Part shown: positions 34,483-42,908 of the stretch, piece by piece | Layout of the letters: each line of letters opens with the position of its first letter | How positions within the stretch are numbered: position 1 is the first letter of the stretch | DNA from: Escherichia marmotae | Lineage (GTDB): Bacteria; Pseudomonadota; Gammaproteobacteria; Enterobacterales; Enterobacteriaceae | Length of the DNA stretch: 64,000 nucleotides | Assembly: GCF_002900365.1 (NCBI RefSeq) | Contig: NZ_CP025979.1 | Span: 372,001 to 436,000, forward strand | Direction: 5' to 3' | Translations under genes and position numbers: made by a program | Notes under the pieces: model-generated | The model's input: only the letters and a program-made list of their open reading frames with translations | What the model was told of the DNA's origin: nothing | Databases searched by the model: none

Positions 34483-35295
34483 TCAGATGTAGGAAGGGCG
34501 ATCGTTTTTCGGTGTATCACCGAGAGTCGAAAGCACGGTTTTACCGATTTCGCGAGCGGAGATGACCGCCTGTCGGACAGCGCCGGAGTCACCCGAGATA
34601 ATCAGAATGACTTCATTACTGAAGCTGGTGCCATGAGCTGGGGAGCTGTATGCCACGACATCCACATTGGCGGATTTCAGCGCAGTATCGGCCATCAGAA
34701 CACCAACAGCAGCCGGAGCGCCGACAATGACGCCACAAGCGCGGCCCAGTGGTGCGCCAAACGCTTTTTCCAGTGCATAGCTGGCGCGGGCGGTATATTG
34801 CAGTTCAAGATGTCCGGCTTCATTGGCGCAGACGTCGCCAAAGGTTCGGTCGAGTTCTTTCAGCGCAACTTCAATACCGCGTTTCACGTCGGAAACATCG
34901 TTGCCACCTAAGAGGATTAATGAGCCGTGTCCGGCACCACCTTTGGTATCGCGAGGAAGTTCAATGCTAATAACTTCAGTGTTCGTGGCTTTTACTGCTT
35001 CATCCGCGGCCATAATGTGTGGCCCCGCACCAATACGCGCGCCCAGAATGCCAATGGAGCGATAGCGTTTTTCAAGTTTCATCGCGTCCAATAGGGCGCT
35101 ATCAACATTCGCAATGACCAGACCTACAGTGTCGCCAATAGCGGTGCCAACAAATTCCGTTAACGTGCAGCTTTTTTCTGCCATAGCCGTCTCTCGTGTT
35201 TGATGAGTTGTTTTCGGGAGAACCTCATGCTCTGGCGTCGCTACGCGAGCGATGACCTGCGCCATGATCTGTTCGACCAGTTCATTGCTGCTCAT
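34483..35295 (-). CDS. pduB: Microcompartment shell protein PduB (tandem BMC; also PduB')
   Basis: A 270-residue trimeric shell protein with two BMC domains. An internal ATG at residue 38 ([11 protein letters not shown], base 35184) corresponds to the start of the shorter PduB' form known from Salmonella. The extra N-terminal 37 residues in the long form include a short helix ([17 protein letters not shown]) reported to tether the enzyme core to the shell. It overlaps pduA by 4 bp. Confidence 0.96.
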   Translation of the reverse strand: MSSNELVEQIMAQVIARVATPEHEVLPKTTHQTRETAMAEKSCTLTEFVGTAIGDTVGLVIANVDSALLDAMKLEKRYRSIGILGARIGAGPHIMAADEAVKATNTEVISIELPRDTKGGAGHGSLILLGGNDVSDVKRGIEVALKELDRTFGDVCANEAGHLELQYTARASYALEKAFGAPLGRACGVIVGAPAAVGVLMADTALKSANVDVVAYSSPAHGTSFSNEVILIISGDSGAVRQAVISAREIGKTVLSTLGDTPKNDRPSYI

Positions 35296-35576
35296 GGGTT
35301 AATTCCCTTTGGTAAGATTTTTTCGACATCAGTATGTGGGCGGGGAATTACGTGTACGGCTTTCACTTCACCGACGTTACGTGCGGCGGCGGCACCTGCG
35401 TCTGTTGCCGCTTTTACCGCCCCGACATCACCACGAACGATGACGGTCACCAGCTCGGAACCTATTTTTTCGTAGCCAACCAGCAATACATTTGCCGATT
35501 TAACCATGGCATCTGCGGCCTCTATGGCGGCAGTTAAGCCTTTGGTTTCAACCATTCCTAACGCTTCTTGTTGCAT
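35292..35576 (-). CDS. pduA: Major microcompartment shell protein PduA
   Basis: A 94-residue hexameric BMC protein whose central pore admits propanediol. Ser40 in [11 protein letters not shown] lines the pore in the Salmonella homologue and is present here. It is the first gene of the large minus-strand operon, so its promoter must be in the 512 bp before pduF, where PocR is expected to act. Confidence 0.97.
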   Translation of the reverse strand: MQQEALGMVETKGLTAAIEAADAMVKSANVLLVGYEKIGSELVTVIVRGDVGAVKAATDAGAAAARNVGEVKAVHVIPRPHTDVEKILPKGINP

Positions 35577-36088
35577 AAAGACCTCGCCTAGATTTTTTGA
35601 CGATATGACTATAAAAAAAAGCGAGAAAAAAGAATGGCTGACTTAATCATCCGATGAGCAAAATTAATAGAGGGTAAATATTATAAAATTGCCTTAATTA
35701 TCTATATGTTATTAATTTACTGGTCGTTTTCTGGTTTTTTTAATGTGAATTAATTGCATTGGTCGGTAGATTTAATTTGCACTAATGCTTTATCGGGTTG
35801 GGCTTTGCGGAAGTGAATTGTGATATTTGTTTAAGTTTTATTATATAAGGATGGCAATTTTTTATTGTGGAAATCTGGCAGAGTTGGCGAGCTCAATAGC
35901 GATTGTATCTAAGTTGAATACTTTTTGAATGACAATAATTTGCTATATCAACACGATTTTTCAGCGTGCCGGTCATGCATGTTGGCAATATTTTCCCCGG
36001 CGCAATTTTTATAGTTGCGCTCGATATACACGACAATCAGTGCACGATTAACTGATAAAGAAACAAACTCCGTAAAGAAGGTGTCACT
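35577..36088. promoter_or_regulatory. Divergent control region between pduA and pduF
   Basis: A 512-bp AT-rich stretch without a supported gene separates the divergent pdu operon and pduF-pocR. In Salmonella the corresponding region carries the PocR- and global-regulator-dependent promoters. Possible CRP half sites exist (for example TGTGATATTTG near 35818) but none is full consensus, so I assign no operator here. Confidence 0.6.
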
Positions 36089-36899
36089 ATGAATGATTCA
36101 CTCAAGGCGCAATGCGTTGCCGAGTTTTTGGGCACCGGACTGTTCCTCTTTTTTGGCATTGGTTGTTTATGCGCCCTAAAACTTGCCGGGGCAAGTCTGG
36201 GTCTGTGGGAAATTTGTATCATTTGGGGGTTAGGTATTTCACTTGCTGTTTACCTTACGGCAGGCATTTCTGGCGCCCATCTGAACCCGGCGGTTACCAT
36301 TGCTCTGTGGTTGTTTGCTGCTTTTCCTGCCCGTAAAGTGTTGCCATATTGTGTGGCACAATTGGCGGGGGCCTTTGGTGGAGCCGTTCTGGCGTATTTT
36401 TTATACAACAGCTTGTTTACCGATTTTGAATCCACTCACAATATAGTTCGTGGTAGCGCTGAAAGTTTGCAACTCGCCAGTATCTTTAGCACTTATCCGG
36501 CTGCCGCGTTAAATGTATGGCAAGCGGCGTTGGTTGAAGTGGTCATTACGTCCATGTTGATGGGGTTGATTATGGCGTTAACCGATGACGGCAATGGCGT
36601 ACCAAAAGGACCTCTTGCTCCTTTACTTATTGGCATTCTGGTTGCTGTTATTGGTGCATCTACTGGACCATTAACCGGTTTTGCCATGAATCCAGCGCGT
36701 GATTTCGGGCCAAAAATTTTCACCTGGCTTGCTGGTTGGGGGGGAAATAGCGATGACCGGTGGGCGTAATATTCCTTATTTCATCGTCCCCATTATTGCT
36801 CCGATCATTGGGGCATGTGTTGGCGCAGCAATTTATCGTTTTCTCATTGCAAAAAACTTACCTGTCAATAGTGTTACGCCTAAAGACATCATCGAATAG
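36089..36899 (+). pseudogene. pduF: Propanediol facilitator PduF, frameshifted at a G7 run
   Basis: A MIP-family (aquaglyceroporin) membrane channel for propanediol entry. The first frame reads through both pore motifs, AHLNPAVTIALW (first NPA) and GFAMNPARDFGPK (second NPA), then shifts at seven G residues (36738-36744) and stops at 36769 after an unrelated tail (NSDDRWA). With one G fewer the reading becomes WGEIAMTGGRNIPYF and continues to 36899, restoring about 269 residues and the sixth membrane helix. The shortened product lacks the last helix, so it is probably inactive unless corrected by slippage. A sequencing error in the G run is also possible. Confidence 0.85.
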
Positions 36900-36973
36900 T
36901 GAAATAACATAGCGGTTATAAACGTTTATTTTTTTACTGTTTGTGATCTGCTTTCAGAACTTATTAAAAAGTC

Positions 36974-36999
36974 TCCCGCCTCACGGAGGCTTTTGTTAT
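36974..36999 (+). terminator. Likely terminator after pduF
   Basis: GCCTC-ACG-GAGGC followed by TTTTG, about 75 bp past the pduF stop. It would separate the pduF transcript from pocR, at least partly. Confidence 0.6.
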
Positions 37000-37052
37000 T
37001 GTCCTTTGTGCTTCTCGTCAGTAAATCATTAGGGATGATGTGAAGATTAAAT

Positions 37053-37070
37053 GTAAAACAATTGTTTTAC
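37053..37070. promoter_or_regulatory. Perfect 18-bp palindrome upstream of pocR
   Basis: GTAAAACAATTGTTTTAC is a perfect inverted repeat 31 bp before the pocR start, just before the ribosome site region. Its form suits a dimeric regulator site. The binding protein is not known to me. Confidence 0.45.
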
Positions 37071-37101
37071 TATAACAATAAATTAACTGGGAGGTTTTAT
37101 C

Positions 37102-38016
37102 ATGATTTCTGCGGCGACACTTAATTCAGAACTCATTAATAAAATCGCGCAGGATTTTGCGCAGGCGACCAGCCTTGCGGTTGTCGTGGTTAATATCCAC
37201 GGTGATGAAATTTCCGAGCTGTTTAACTTCACCTCATTTTGTCAGATGATGCGGCGACATCCTCAGCTTAGCACACGCTGCCGCATGAGCGATCGTTGTG
37301 GGGGGCTGGAAGCCTCTAAATCCGATCAACCTTGTATTTATCGTTGCCATGCAGGATTAACCGATTTTTCTATCCCTCTGGTGATTGCCGGGCATTTAGT
37401 CGGCTTTGTATTGTGTGGACAAGTCCGCCTGCGTAATGATGATGTCGATTTAGTCGATATTCTGAATGTCGATGATTGTTGGCAGGCAGATCCCGAGTTA
37501 CTTAATGAATTTCGCAAAGTCCCGGAGATGGATTACTCGCGAGTTATGGCTTCTGCTGATCTGTTGAAGTTAATTGTGGAAAACTGCCTCAAAAAACAAC
37601 TCAATTTTGTTGTTATTAAAGAGAATAAACCTTATTCGGATCCGCTACGTCAGACTCGCACGCCTAATCCCCACGATAACAAAATGAAAAAAGCATTACG
37701 CTATATTGATGCGCATTTATCAGACGATTTGCGCCTGGAAGATGTTGCCTCCCATGTTTATCTCAGCCCTTATTACTTCAGTAAATTGTTCAAGAAATAT
37801 CATGGGATTGGTTTTAATGCGTGGGTAAACCAACAACGGATGGCCAGCGCCCGCGAGTTGCTGTGCCATAGTGACTGGAGCATCGCCAGCATTGCGCGTA
37901 ATTTAGGCTTTTCGCAAACCAGTTATTTTTGCAAAGTTTTTCGTCAGACGTATCAGGTAACACCGCAGGTATATCGTCAGCAAATTAGCGAAAATACAGC
38001 AGCGGAAACAGCATAA
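37102..38016 (+). CDS. pocR: AraC-family activator PocR of the pdu and cob genes
   Basis: A 304-residue regulator. Residues 1-165 form the PocR sensory domain with a cysteine-rich core (CRMSDRCGG and CIYRCHAGL), and the C-terminal 100 residues carry two AraC helix-turn-helix units (LRLEDVASHVYLSPYYFSKL and WSIASIARNLGFSQTSYFCK). It activates pdu and, in Salmonella, cbi/cob in response to propanediol. It has a GGGAGG ribosome site and follows the palindrome described separately. Confidence 0.96.
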   Translation: MISAATLNSELINKIAQDFAQATSLAVVVVNIHGDEISELFNFTSFCQMMRRHPQLSTRCRMSDRCGGLEASKSDQPCIYRCHAGLTDFSIPLVIAGHLVGFVLCGQVRLRNDDVDLVDILNVDDCWQADPELLNEFRKVPEMDYSRVMASADLLKLIVENCLKKQLNFVVIKENKPYSDPLRQTRTPNPHDNKMKKALRYIDAHLSDDLRLEDVASHVYLSPYYFSKLFKKYHGIGFNAWVNQQRMASARELLCHSDWSIASIARNLGFSQTSYFCKVFRQTYQVTPQVYRQQISENTAAETA

Positions 38017-38118
38017 ATTGAATGTAAAAAATGAGGGATGACTAAATAGATTCCGACAGTAATAATTAACGTTATTTACGTGTTATGGGAAAAGTGAAAT
38101 CAGCTCATAACATACGCT

Positions 38119-38366
38119 GACAGGTTTGGCACATTTGTGCCTGGGAAGTGGGTGTAAATCCCTCGCAGCCCCCGCTGCTGTAATGCTGACAACCCCGAAA
38201 ATACCACTGATCGCGAGATTGGGAAGGGTGGGGGAGGATGACGCTAAGCCAGAAGACCAGCCTGCCAGTCAATACCAACAACTTCGGTGGGAAGTGGGTT
38301 GCCCGGAAGCGTCTGCTTGAGCACTGACGCGTCTTTATACCCCTACCACCCTGAAAGGATCAGGGG
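38119..38366 (+). ncRNA. Cobalamin (AdoCbl) riboswitch
   Basis: The leader carries the hallmarks of the class: GTGCCTGGGAAGTGGGTGTAAATCC, shown here in part, then CCCCCGCTGCTGTAA, and the B12 box AAGCCAGAAGACCAGCCTGCC near 38245-38265. Near its end CCTGA-AAGGA-TCAGG places the AAGGA ribosome site in the loop of a small hairpin just before the ATG at 38367, the arrangement known from the Salmonella cbi leader, where B12 binding blocks translation. Here it precedes the cbi remnants and cobUST instead of the full cbi operon. Confidence 0.92.
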
Positions 38367-38501
38367 ATGGCGGCATCATTTAGTTTATTCATCGTAGTGC
38401 CGACAGGCATCAGGGCTGCACTCAAGGCGCAGCAATCTTTTTTTATGGTATATCAACCTGACCGTCATTGCAGGAAACCAAGCGGAGGACGGAGGGTATG
38501 A
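38367..38501 (+). pseudogene. cbiA start remnant, 44-residue ORF
   Basis: Starts at an ATG with AAGGA 8 nt upstream inside the riboswitch hairpin, the position of cbiA in Salmonella. Its beginning, MAASFSLFIVVPTG, agrees with CbiA at positions 1-3, 8, 9, 13 and 14 with no gaps, going by my recollection of the Salmonella protein (MAARHHAFILAGTG). The P-loop then fails and the frame ends at TGA 38499-38501. That stop overlaps the ATG of the next ORF (ATGA), so translation may be coupled. Best read as the stump of a deleted cbiA fused to sequence preceding cbiG. Confidence 0.6.
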
Positions 38502-38932
38502 AAACGATGAAACCCGAATCGATAGCACTTTTTTGCCTCTCCACTGGCGATATTGAATTGGCTAAACATCTGGCTGAAATGTTGCCAATGACCTGTTTTG
38601 TTGGTGAGGACTGGCAGCAAGGTTTTCTGCCTTTTAACGGAGGGCCAGTACAATCGTTGTCAGATGCATATAGCGATTATTCAGTGCTGTTATTGATTGC
38701 TGAAAACGGGGCATCCATACCAGAAAGCTTTTCTCATCCTGATGGTGCGACGGTAATCTTAATTGCAGAGCACAATGCCCGTTTGTTGGCCGGTCCGACC
38801 GGTGGAGCAGTAGCATTAATCCATTATCTGAATGAGACGTGTCGATGGAGAGAATCTGTTGCTAATGACGCATTTTGTCGGGCGTTTTCACAGGGAAATC
38901 AGACTATCTCACAATGCCGTCCTCATTCGTAA
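38498..38932 (+). CDS. Freestanding CbiG N-terminal-domain-like protein (cbi operon remnant)
   Basis: A 144-residue ORF with a strong GGAGG site. MKPESIALFCL near its start matches Salmonella CbiG (cobalt-precorrin-5A hydrolase) almost exactly by my recollection, followed by LAKHLAEMLPMTCF and a GGAVALIHYLN segment aligning with the CbiG text GGANALTRYLA. About ten residues around the GTGIAVRxLAP region of CbiG are missing and the LSGHAGG motif is altered to LAGPTGG. The central and C-terminal CbiG domains are absent. The frame is open and well spaced under the riboswitch, so it may still be made, but loss of enzyme activity is likely. Confidence 0.65.
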   Translation: MKTMKPESIALFCLSTGDIELAKHLAEMLPMTCFVGEDWQQGFLPFNGGPVQSLSDAYSDYSVLLLIAENGASIPESFSHPDGATVILIAEHNARLLAGPTGGAVALIHYLNETCRWRESVANDAFCRAFSQGNQTISQCRPHS

Positions 38933-39065
38933 TGAATTGAGAATACTGGATTTTTATTTTTATTACGCGCAGTATTAATCGAGGGAGTGTTATTACGGTC
39001 AGCACGGTGGTGTATCCATTGTTCTGGTCAATGAATACCATCATACAATTGAATCAGGAGTCCGT

Positions 39066-39611
39066 ATGATGATTTTAGTGACGGGTGGAGCACGGAGCGG
39101 GAAAAGCCGGCACGCTGAGGCGCTTATTGGGAATTCTCCACAGGTTCTGTATATCGCCACTTCGCAAATCCTTGACGATGAGATGGCGGCACGAATTGAG
39201 CATCATCGACAAGGCCGCCCGGTGCACTGGCGTACAGTGGAACGCTGGCAACAGCTTGATGAGTTAATTAATGCGGACATTAATCCGCAACACGCCGTGT
39301 TGCTGGAATGCATTACGACAATGGTGACTAATCTGTTGTTTGAATATGGCGGCGATAAAGACCCTGACGAATGGGACTATATGGCGCTGGAGCTGGCGAT
39401 TAATGACGAGATTCAGTCGTTGATTGCCGCCTGTCTATGTTGCCCTGCAAAAGTCGTAGTAGTCACCAATGAAGTGGGAATGGGGATTGTGCCGGAGAAT
39501 CGCCTGGCGCGACATTTTCGTGATATTGCCGGGCGAGTGAATCAGCAACTGGCCGCTGCGGCAGATGAAGTATGGCTGGTGGTTTCGGGTATTGGAGTAA
39601 AAATCAAATGA
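39066..39611 (+). CDS. cobU: Adenosylcobinamide kinase / cobinamide-phosphate guanylyltransferase
   Basis: Activates adenosylcobinamide by phosphorylation and GMP transfer, forming AdoCbi-GDP for nucleotide-loop assembly. It is 181 residues. The P-loop [12 protein letters not shown] is at residues 7-18, and the guanylylated His of the family lies in the following region ([10 protein letters not shown]). [17 protein letters not shown] is the conserved late motif. A start at the second ATG is also possible. The gene overlaps cobS by ATGA. Confidence 0.97.
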   Translation: MMILVTGGARSGKSRHAEALIGNSPQVLYIATSQILDDEMAARIEHHRQGRPVHWRTVERWQQLDELINADINPQHAVLLECITTMVTNLLFEYGGDKDPDEWDYMALELAINDEIQSLIAACLCCPAKVVVVTNEVGMGIVPENRLARHFRDIAGRVNQQLAAAADEVWLVVSGIGVKIK

Positions 39612-40351
39612 GTAAATTATTTTGGGCGATGCTCTCTTTTATTACGCGTCTGCCTGTACCGCATCGTTGGTCCCAGGGGCTGGATTTTGAGCATTATTCT
39701 CGCGGTATTATTACTTTTCCTTTAATTGGTTTATTACTTGGTGCTATTAGCGGACTGGTCTTCATGGTGTTGCAGGCATGGTGTGGTGTGCCGCTGGCGG
39801 CATTGTTTAGTGTGCTGGTTCTGGCGCTGATGACCGGAGGATTCCACCTGGATGGGCTTGCAGATACCTGTGATGGCGTATTTTCTGCTCGTAGCCGCGA
39901 TCGCATGTTGGAAATCATGCGTGATAGTCGTTTAGGAACCCACGGCGGTCTGGCACTGATTTTTGTTGTGCTGGCAAAGATTCTGGTGTTAAGCGAGCTG
40001 GCATTACGTGGTGAGCCGATCCTTGCATCTCTGGCAGCAGCGTGTGCGGTCAGCCGCGGAGCCGCTGCGTTATTAATGTATCGTCATCGTTATGCCAGGG
40101 AAGAAGGGCTTGGCAATGTGTTTATTGGTAAAATCGATGGACGACAAACCTGTGTCACCCTCGGTTTAGCCGTTATTTTTGCAGCCGTATTATTGCCAGG
40201 TATGCACGGTGTTGCTGCTATGGTGGTGACGATGGTGGTGATTTTCATCCTCGGTCAGCTTCTCAAACGTACTCTGGGTGGGCAGACCGGCGATACGCTG
40301 GGAGCGGCCATTGAACTTGGTGAACTGGTTTTCCTGCTGGCGCTGCTGTAA
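39608..40351 (+). CDS. cobS: Cobalamin synthase (adenosylcobinamide-GDP ribazoletransferase)
   Basis: A 247-residue integral inner-membrane enzyme that joins AdoCbi-GDP with alpha-ribazole (phosphate). The ATG at 39608 overlaps the cobU stop. Conserved motifs include [10 protein letters not shown] at the N-terminus and [20 protein letters not shown], whose acidic residues bind metal, followed by REEGLGNVF. Five to seven hydrophobic helices are visible. Confidence 0.96.
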   Translation: MSKLFWAMLSFITRLPVPHRWSQGLDFEHYSRGIITFPLIGLLLGAISGLVFMVLQAWCGVPLAALFSVLVLALMTGGFHLDGLADTCDGVFSARSRDRMLEIMRDSRLGTHGGLALIFVVLAKILVLSELALRGEPILASLAAACAVSRGAAALLMYRHRYAREEGLGNVFIGKIDGRQTCVTLGLAVIFAAVLLPGMHGVAAMVVTMVVIFILGQLLKRTLGGQTGDTLGAAIELGELVFLLALL

Positions 40352-40375
40352 GACAGATAACCCAGGAGAAGTGAC

Positions 40376-41455
40376 ATGCAAACACTCGTCGATTTACTGA
40401 ATACAATCCCTGCTATCGATTCTGCCGCTATGTCGCGCGTACAACGGTATATTGACGGGTTACTAAAACCCGTCGGTAGTCTGGGAAGACTGGAGTCGCT
40501 TGCCATACAACTGGCGGGAATGCCGGGGCTGAATGGCACACCTCATGTGGGCAAAAAAGCAGTACTGGTCATGTGTGCCGATCACGGCGTCTGGGATGAG
40601 GGGGTCGCTATTTCCCCGAAAGCGGTGACAGCCATTCAGGCTGAAAATATGACACGCGGAACAACAGGCGTGTGTGTGCTGGCAGCACAAGCGGGTGCTA
40701 AAGTTCATGTGATTGATGTGGGGATAGATACTGCAGAGCCAATCCCCGGACTTATCAACATGCGTGTCGCCCGAGGTAGTGGCAACATCGCCTCAGGCCC
40801 GGCAATGAGCCGCTGCCAGGCTGAAGAGTTGCTTCTGGAAACCATCCGTTATACGCGTGAACTGGCGAAAAATGGCGTAACGCTGTTTGGTGTGGGCGAA
40901 CTGGGGATGGCAAACACGACTCCGGCAGCGGCGATAGTTAGCGCTATGACGGGACATGATCCTGAAGTTGTGGTGGGTATTGGTGCAAACCTGCCAACAG
41001 ATAAACTGGCTAATAAAGTGAATGTTGTCCGTCGGGCAATTACGTTGAATCAACCGAATCCACTGGATGGTGTTGATGTACTGGCAAAAGTCGGTGGGTT
41101 TGATTTGGTCGGAATGGCTGGCGTGATGTTAGGTGCCGCCTCCTGTGGTTTACCTGTATTGCTGGATGGATTTCTATCTTATGCCGCCGCGCTTGCGGCC
41201 TGCCAGATGTCACCCGCTATTAAACCTTATCTTATTCCTTCTCACTTATCGGCAGAAAAAGGGGCGCGTATTGCGCTGGCGCATTTGGGAATGGAGCCTT
41301 ATCTCAATATGGAAATGCGCTTAGGTGAGGGGAGTGGCGCGGCACTGGCGATGCCCATCGTTGAAGCAGCTTGTGCGATATACAGCAGCATGGGCGAACT
41401 TGCTGCCAGTAATATTGTTCTACCCGGAAATACAACTTCTGGATTGAACAGCTAA
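40376..41455 (+). CDS. cobT: Nicotinate-nucleotide--dimethylbenzimidazole phosphoribosyltransferase
   Basis: Makes alpha-ribazole phosphate from dimethylbenzimidazole and nicotinate mononucleotide, the lower ligand of B12. It is 359 residues. Conserved segments [11 protein letters not shown] (residues 31-41), [14 protein letters not shown], and [15 protein letters not shown], which holds the catalytic Glu near 317, are present. It completes the cobUST salvage operon. Confidence 0.97.
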   Translation: MQTLVDLLNTIPAIDSAAMSRVQRYIDGLLKPVGSLGRLESLAIQLAGMPGLNGTPHVGKKAVLVMCADHGVWDEGVAISPKAVTAIQAENMTRGTTGVCVLAAQAGAKVHVIDVGIDTAEPIPGLINMRVARGSGNIASGPAMSRCQAEELLLETIRYTRELAKNGVTLFGVGELGMANTTPAAAIVSAMTGHDPEVVVGIGANLPTDKLANKVNVVRRAITLNQPNPLDGVDVLAKVGGFDLVGMAGVMLGAASCGLPVLLDGFLSYAAALAACQMSPAIKPYLIPSHLSAEKGARIALAHLGMEPYLNMEMRLGEGSGAALAMPIVEAACAIYSSMGELAASNIVLPGNTTSGLNS

Positions 41456-41519
41456 AAACGGAAAGCCTGACAAAAGCTATACTTATTGGATAACTTTCGC
41501 GACTTAGGAAAGGGATATG

Positions 41520-42452
41520 ATGCGTCGTGTAAATATTCTTTGTTCATTTGTTCTGCTTTTTGCCAGCCATCATAGTCTGGCGGTAACTTATCCACTACCT
41601 CCAGAGGGTAGCCGTTTAGTGGGGCAGTCTCTTACGGTTACGGTTCCCGATCGCAATATCCAGCCGCTTGAAACTTTTGCTGCGCAGTACGGGCAAGGGC
41701 TGAGTAATATGTTGGAAGCGAATCCAGGCGTTGACGTTTTCTTGCCGAAGTCTGGCTCGCAACTCACCATTCCGCAGCAACTGATTTTGCCCGACACTAT
41801 ACGTAAAGGGATAGTCGTTAACGTTGCTGAGATGCGTCTTTATTACTATCCGCCAGACAGTAATACTGTAGAAGTTTTTCCTATCGGGATCGGTCAGGCC
41901 GGGCGTGAAACCCCGCGTAACTGGGTGACTGCCGTTGAACGAAAACAAGAAGCGCCAACCTGGACGCCAACTCCCAACACTCGCCGCGAATATGCGAAAC
42001 GTGGGGAGAGTCTGCCCGCGTTTGTCCCTGCCGGACCCGATAATCCTATGGGGTTGTACGCTATTTATATCGGCAGGTTATATGCCATCCACGGTACTAA
42101 TGCCAATTTTGGTATTGGCCTACGGGTGAGTCAGGGCTGTATTCGTCTGCGTAATGACGATATCAAGTATCTGTTTGATAATGTTCCGGTAGGCACGCGT
42201 GTGCAAATTATTGATCAGCCTGTGAAATACACAACTGAACCGGATGGTTCAAAGTGGCTGGAAGTTCATGAACCGCTGTCGCGCAATCGAGCAGAATATG
42301 AGTCTGACAGAAAAGTGCCATTGCTGGTAACGCCTTCTTTGCGGGCGTTTATCAACGGGCAAGAAGTTGATGTAAACCGTGCAAATGCTGCGTTGCAACG
42401 TCGCTCGGGAATGCCTGTGCAAATTAATCCTGGCGCAAGGCAGAGGTTTTAA
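41520..42452 (+). CDS. ldtA: L,D-transpeptidase LdtA (ErfK)
   Basis: A periplasmic enzyme that anchors Braun lipoprotein to peptidoglycan. It is 310 residues, with a signal peptide at residues 1-22, a LysM-like segment ([20 protein letters not shown]), and the YkuD catalytic domain with the motif [20 protein letters not shown], shown in part, where the Cys in SQGCIRL is the nucleophile. An in-frame ATG also precedes the chosen start. Confidence 0.95.
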   Translation: MRRVNILCSFVLLFASHHSLAVTYPLPPEGSRLVGQSLTVTVPDRNIQPLETFAAQYGQGLSNMLEANPGVDVFLPKSGSQLTIPQQLILPDTIRKGIVVNVAEMRLYYYPPDSNTVEVFPIGIGQAGRETPRNWVTAVERKQEAPTWTPTPNTRREYAKRGESLPAFVPAGPDNPMGLYAIYIGRLYAIHGTNANFGIGLRVSQGCIRLRNDDIKYLFDNVPVGTRVQIIDQPVKYTTEPDGSKWLEVHEPLSRNRAEYESDRKVPLLVTPSLRAFINGQEVDVNRANAALQRRSGMPVQINPGARQRF

Positions 42453-42474
42453 AATAACTGCCGAGTGAATAGCA

Positions 42475-42501
42475 AAAATCCCGCGTTAAAAGCGGGCTTT
42501 T
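42475..42501 (-). terminator. Terminator of tRNA-Asn asnV
   Basis: On the minus strand GCCCGCTTTT-AACGCGGG followed by ATTTTT lies just after the tRNA, and it also faces the end of ldtA. Confidence 0.7.
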
Positions 42502-42509
42502 CAGAAATT

Positions 42510-42585
42510 TGGCTCCTCTGACTGGACTCGAACCAGTGACATACGGATTAACAGTCCGCCGTTCTACCGACTGAACTACAGAGGA
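42510..42585 (-). tRNA. asnV: tRNA-Asn (anticodon GTT), copy 1 (asnV position)
   Basis: A 76-nt tRNA with encoded CCA, cloverleaf TCCTCTGTAGTTCAG...GGTTCGAGTCC...AGAGGAGCCA and anticodon GTT in GACTGTTAATC. It is identical to three other copies in this window. The position next to ldtA and nac corresponds to asnV of K-12. Confidence 0.98.
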
Positions 42586-42837
42586 ATCGTGAGAACGGGG
42601 CGAATATTAATGGCGAGGCCTGGGGATGTCAAAGGGGGAAATGCATTTTTTTGTTCGTTTGCTGCCAATTTCAACAAAGCGATGAACTTTCAATCTTTTT
42701 AATCATGTTCCATCGTGGTGCATATCACCCTTTCATGGGGCATGGGACATTTGTTCTGTAAAAAAGAGCAAGGGCAAAACAATCATAATCTCTTATTTGA
42801 CAGGCTATTAGCTTTAGTACCAGCGGAAAAATGAAAC
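42586..42837. other. Gene-free stretch upstream of nac
   Basis: The stretch from the tRNA to nac is 323 bp. It contains the asnV promoter side (shared with asnW and asnT as CGTTCTCACGAT) and a region that should hold NtrC sites for the sigma-54 promoter of nac. The sequence GGTGCATATCACCC near 42717 is a candidate half site only. Confidence 0.45.
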
Positions 42838-42853
42838 TGGCAAGTATCTTGCA
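42838..42853 (+). promoter_or_regulatory. Sigma-54 promoter of nac
   Basis: TGGCAAGTATCTTGCA has the invariant GG and GC with exactly ten bases between them, the spacing required by RpoN. It lies about 55 bp before the nac start. nac is a known NtrC/RpoN target, so the signal is intact although the gene is broken. Confidence 0.85.
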
Positions 42854-42908
42854 ATCTGGTTGTAGTAATGTCGGCACTTGGGCTGACTTTTAAAAAACCG
42901 GAGGCACC

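Noticed and set aside
35184..35184. Internal ATG in pduB as a separate gene
   Set aside because: It corresponds to the known PduB' alternative start, in the same frame.
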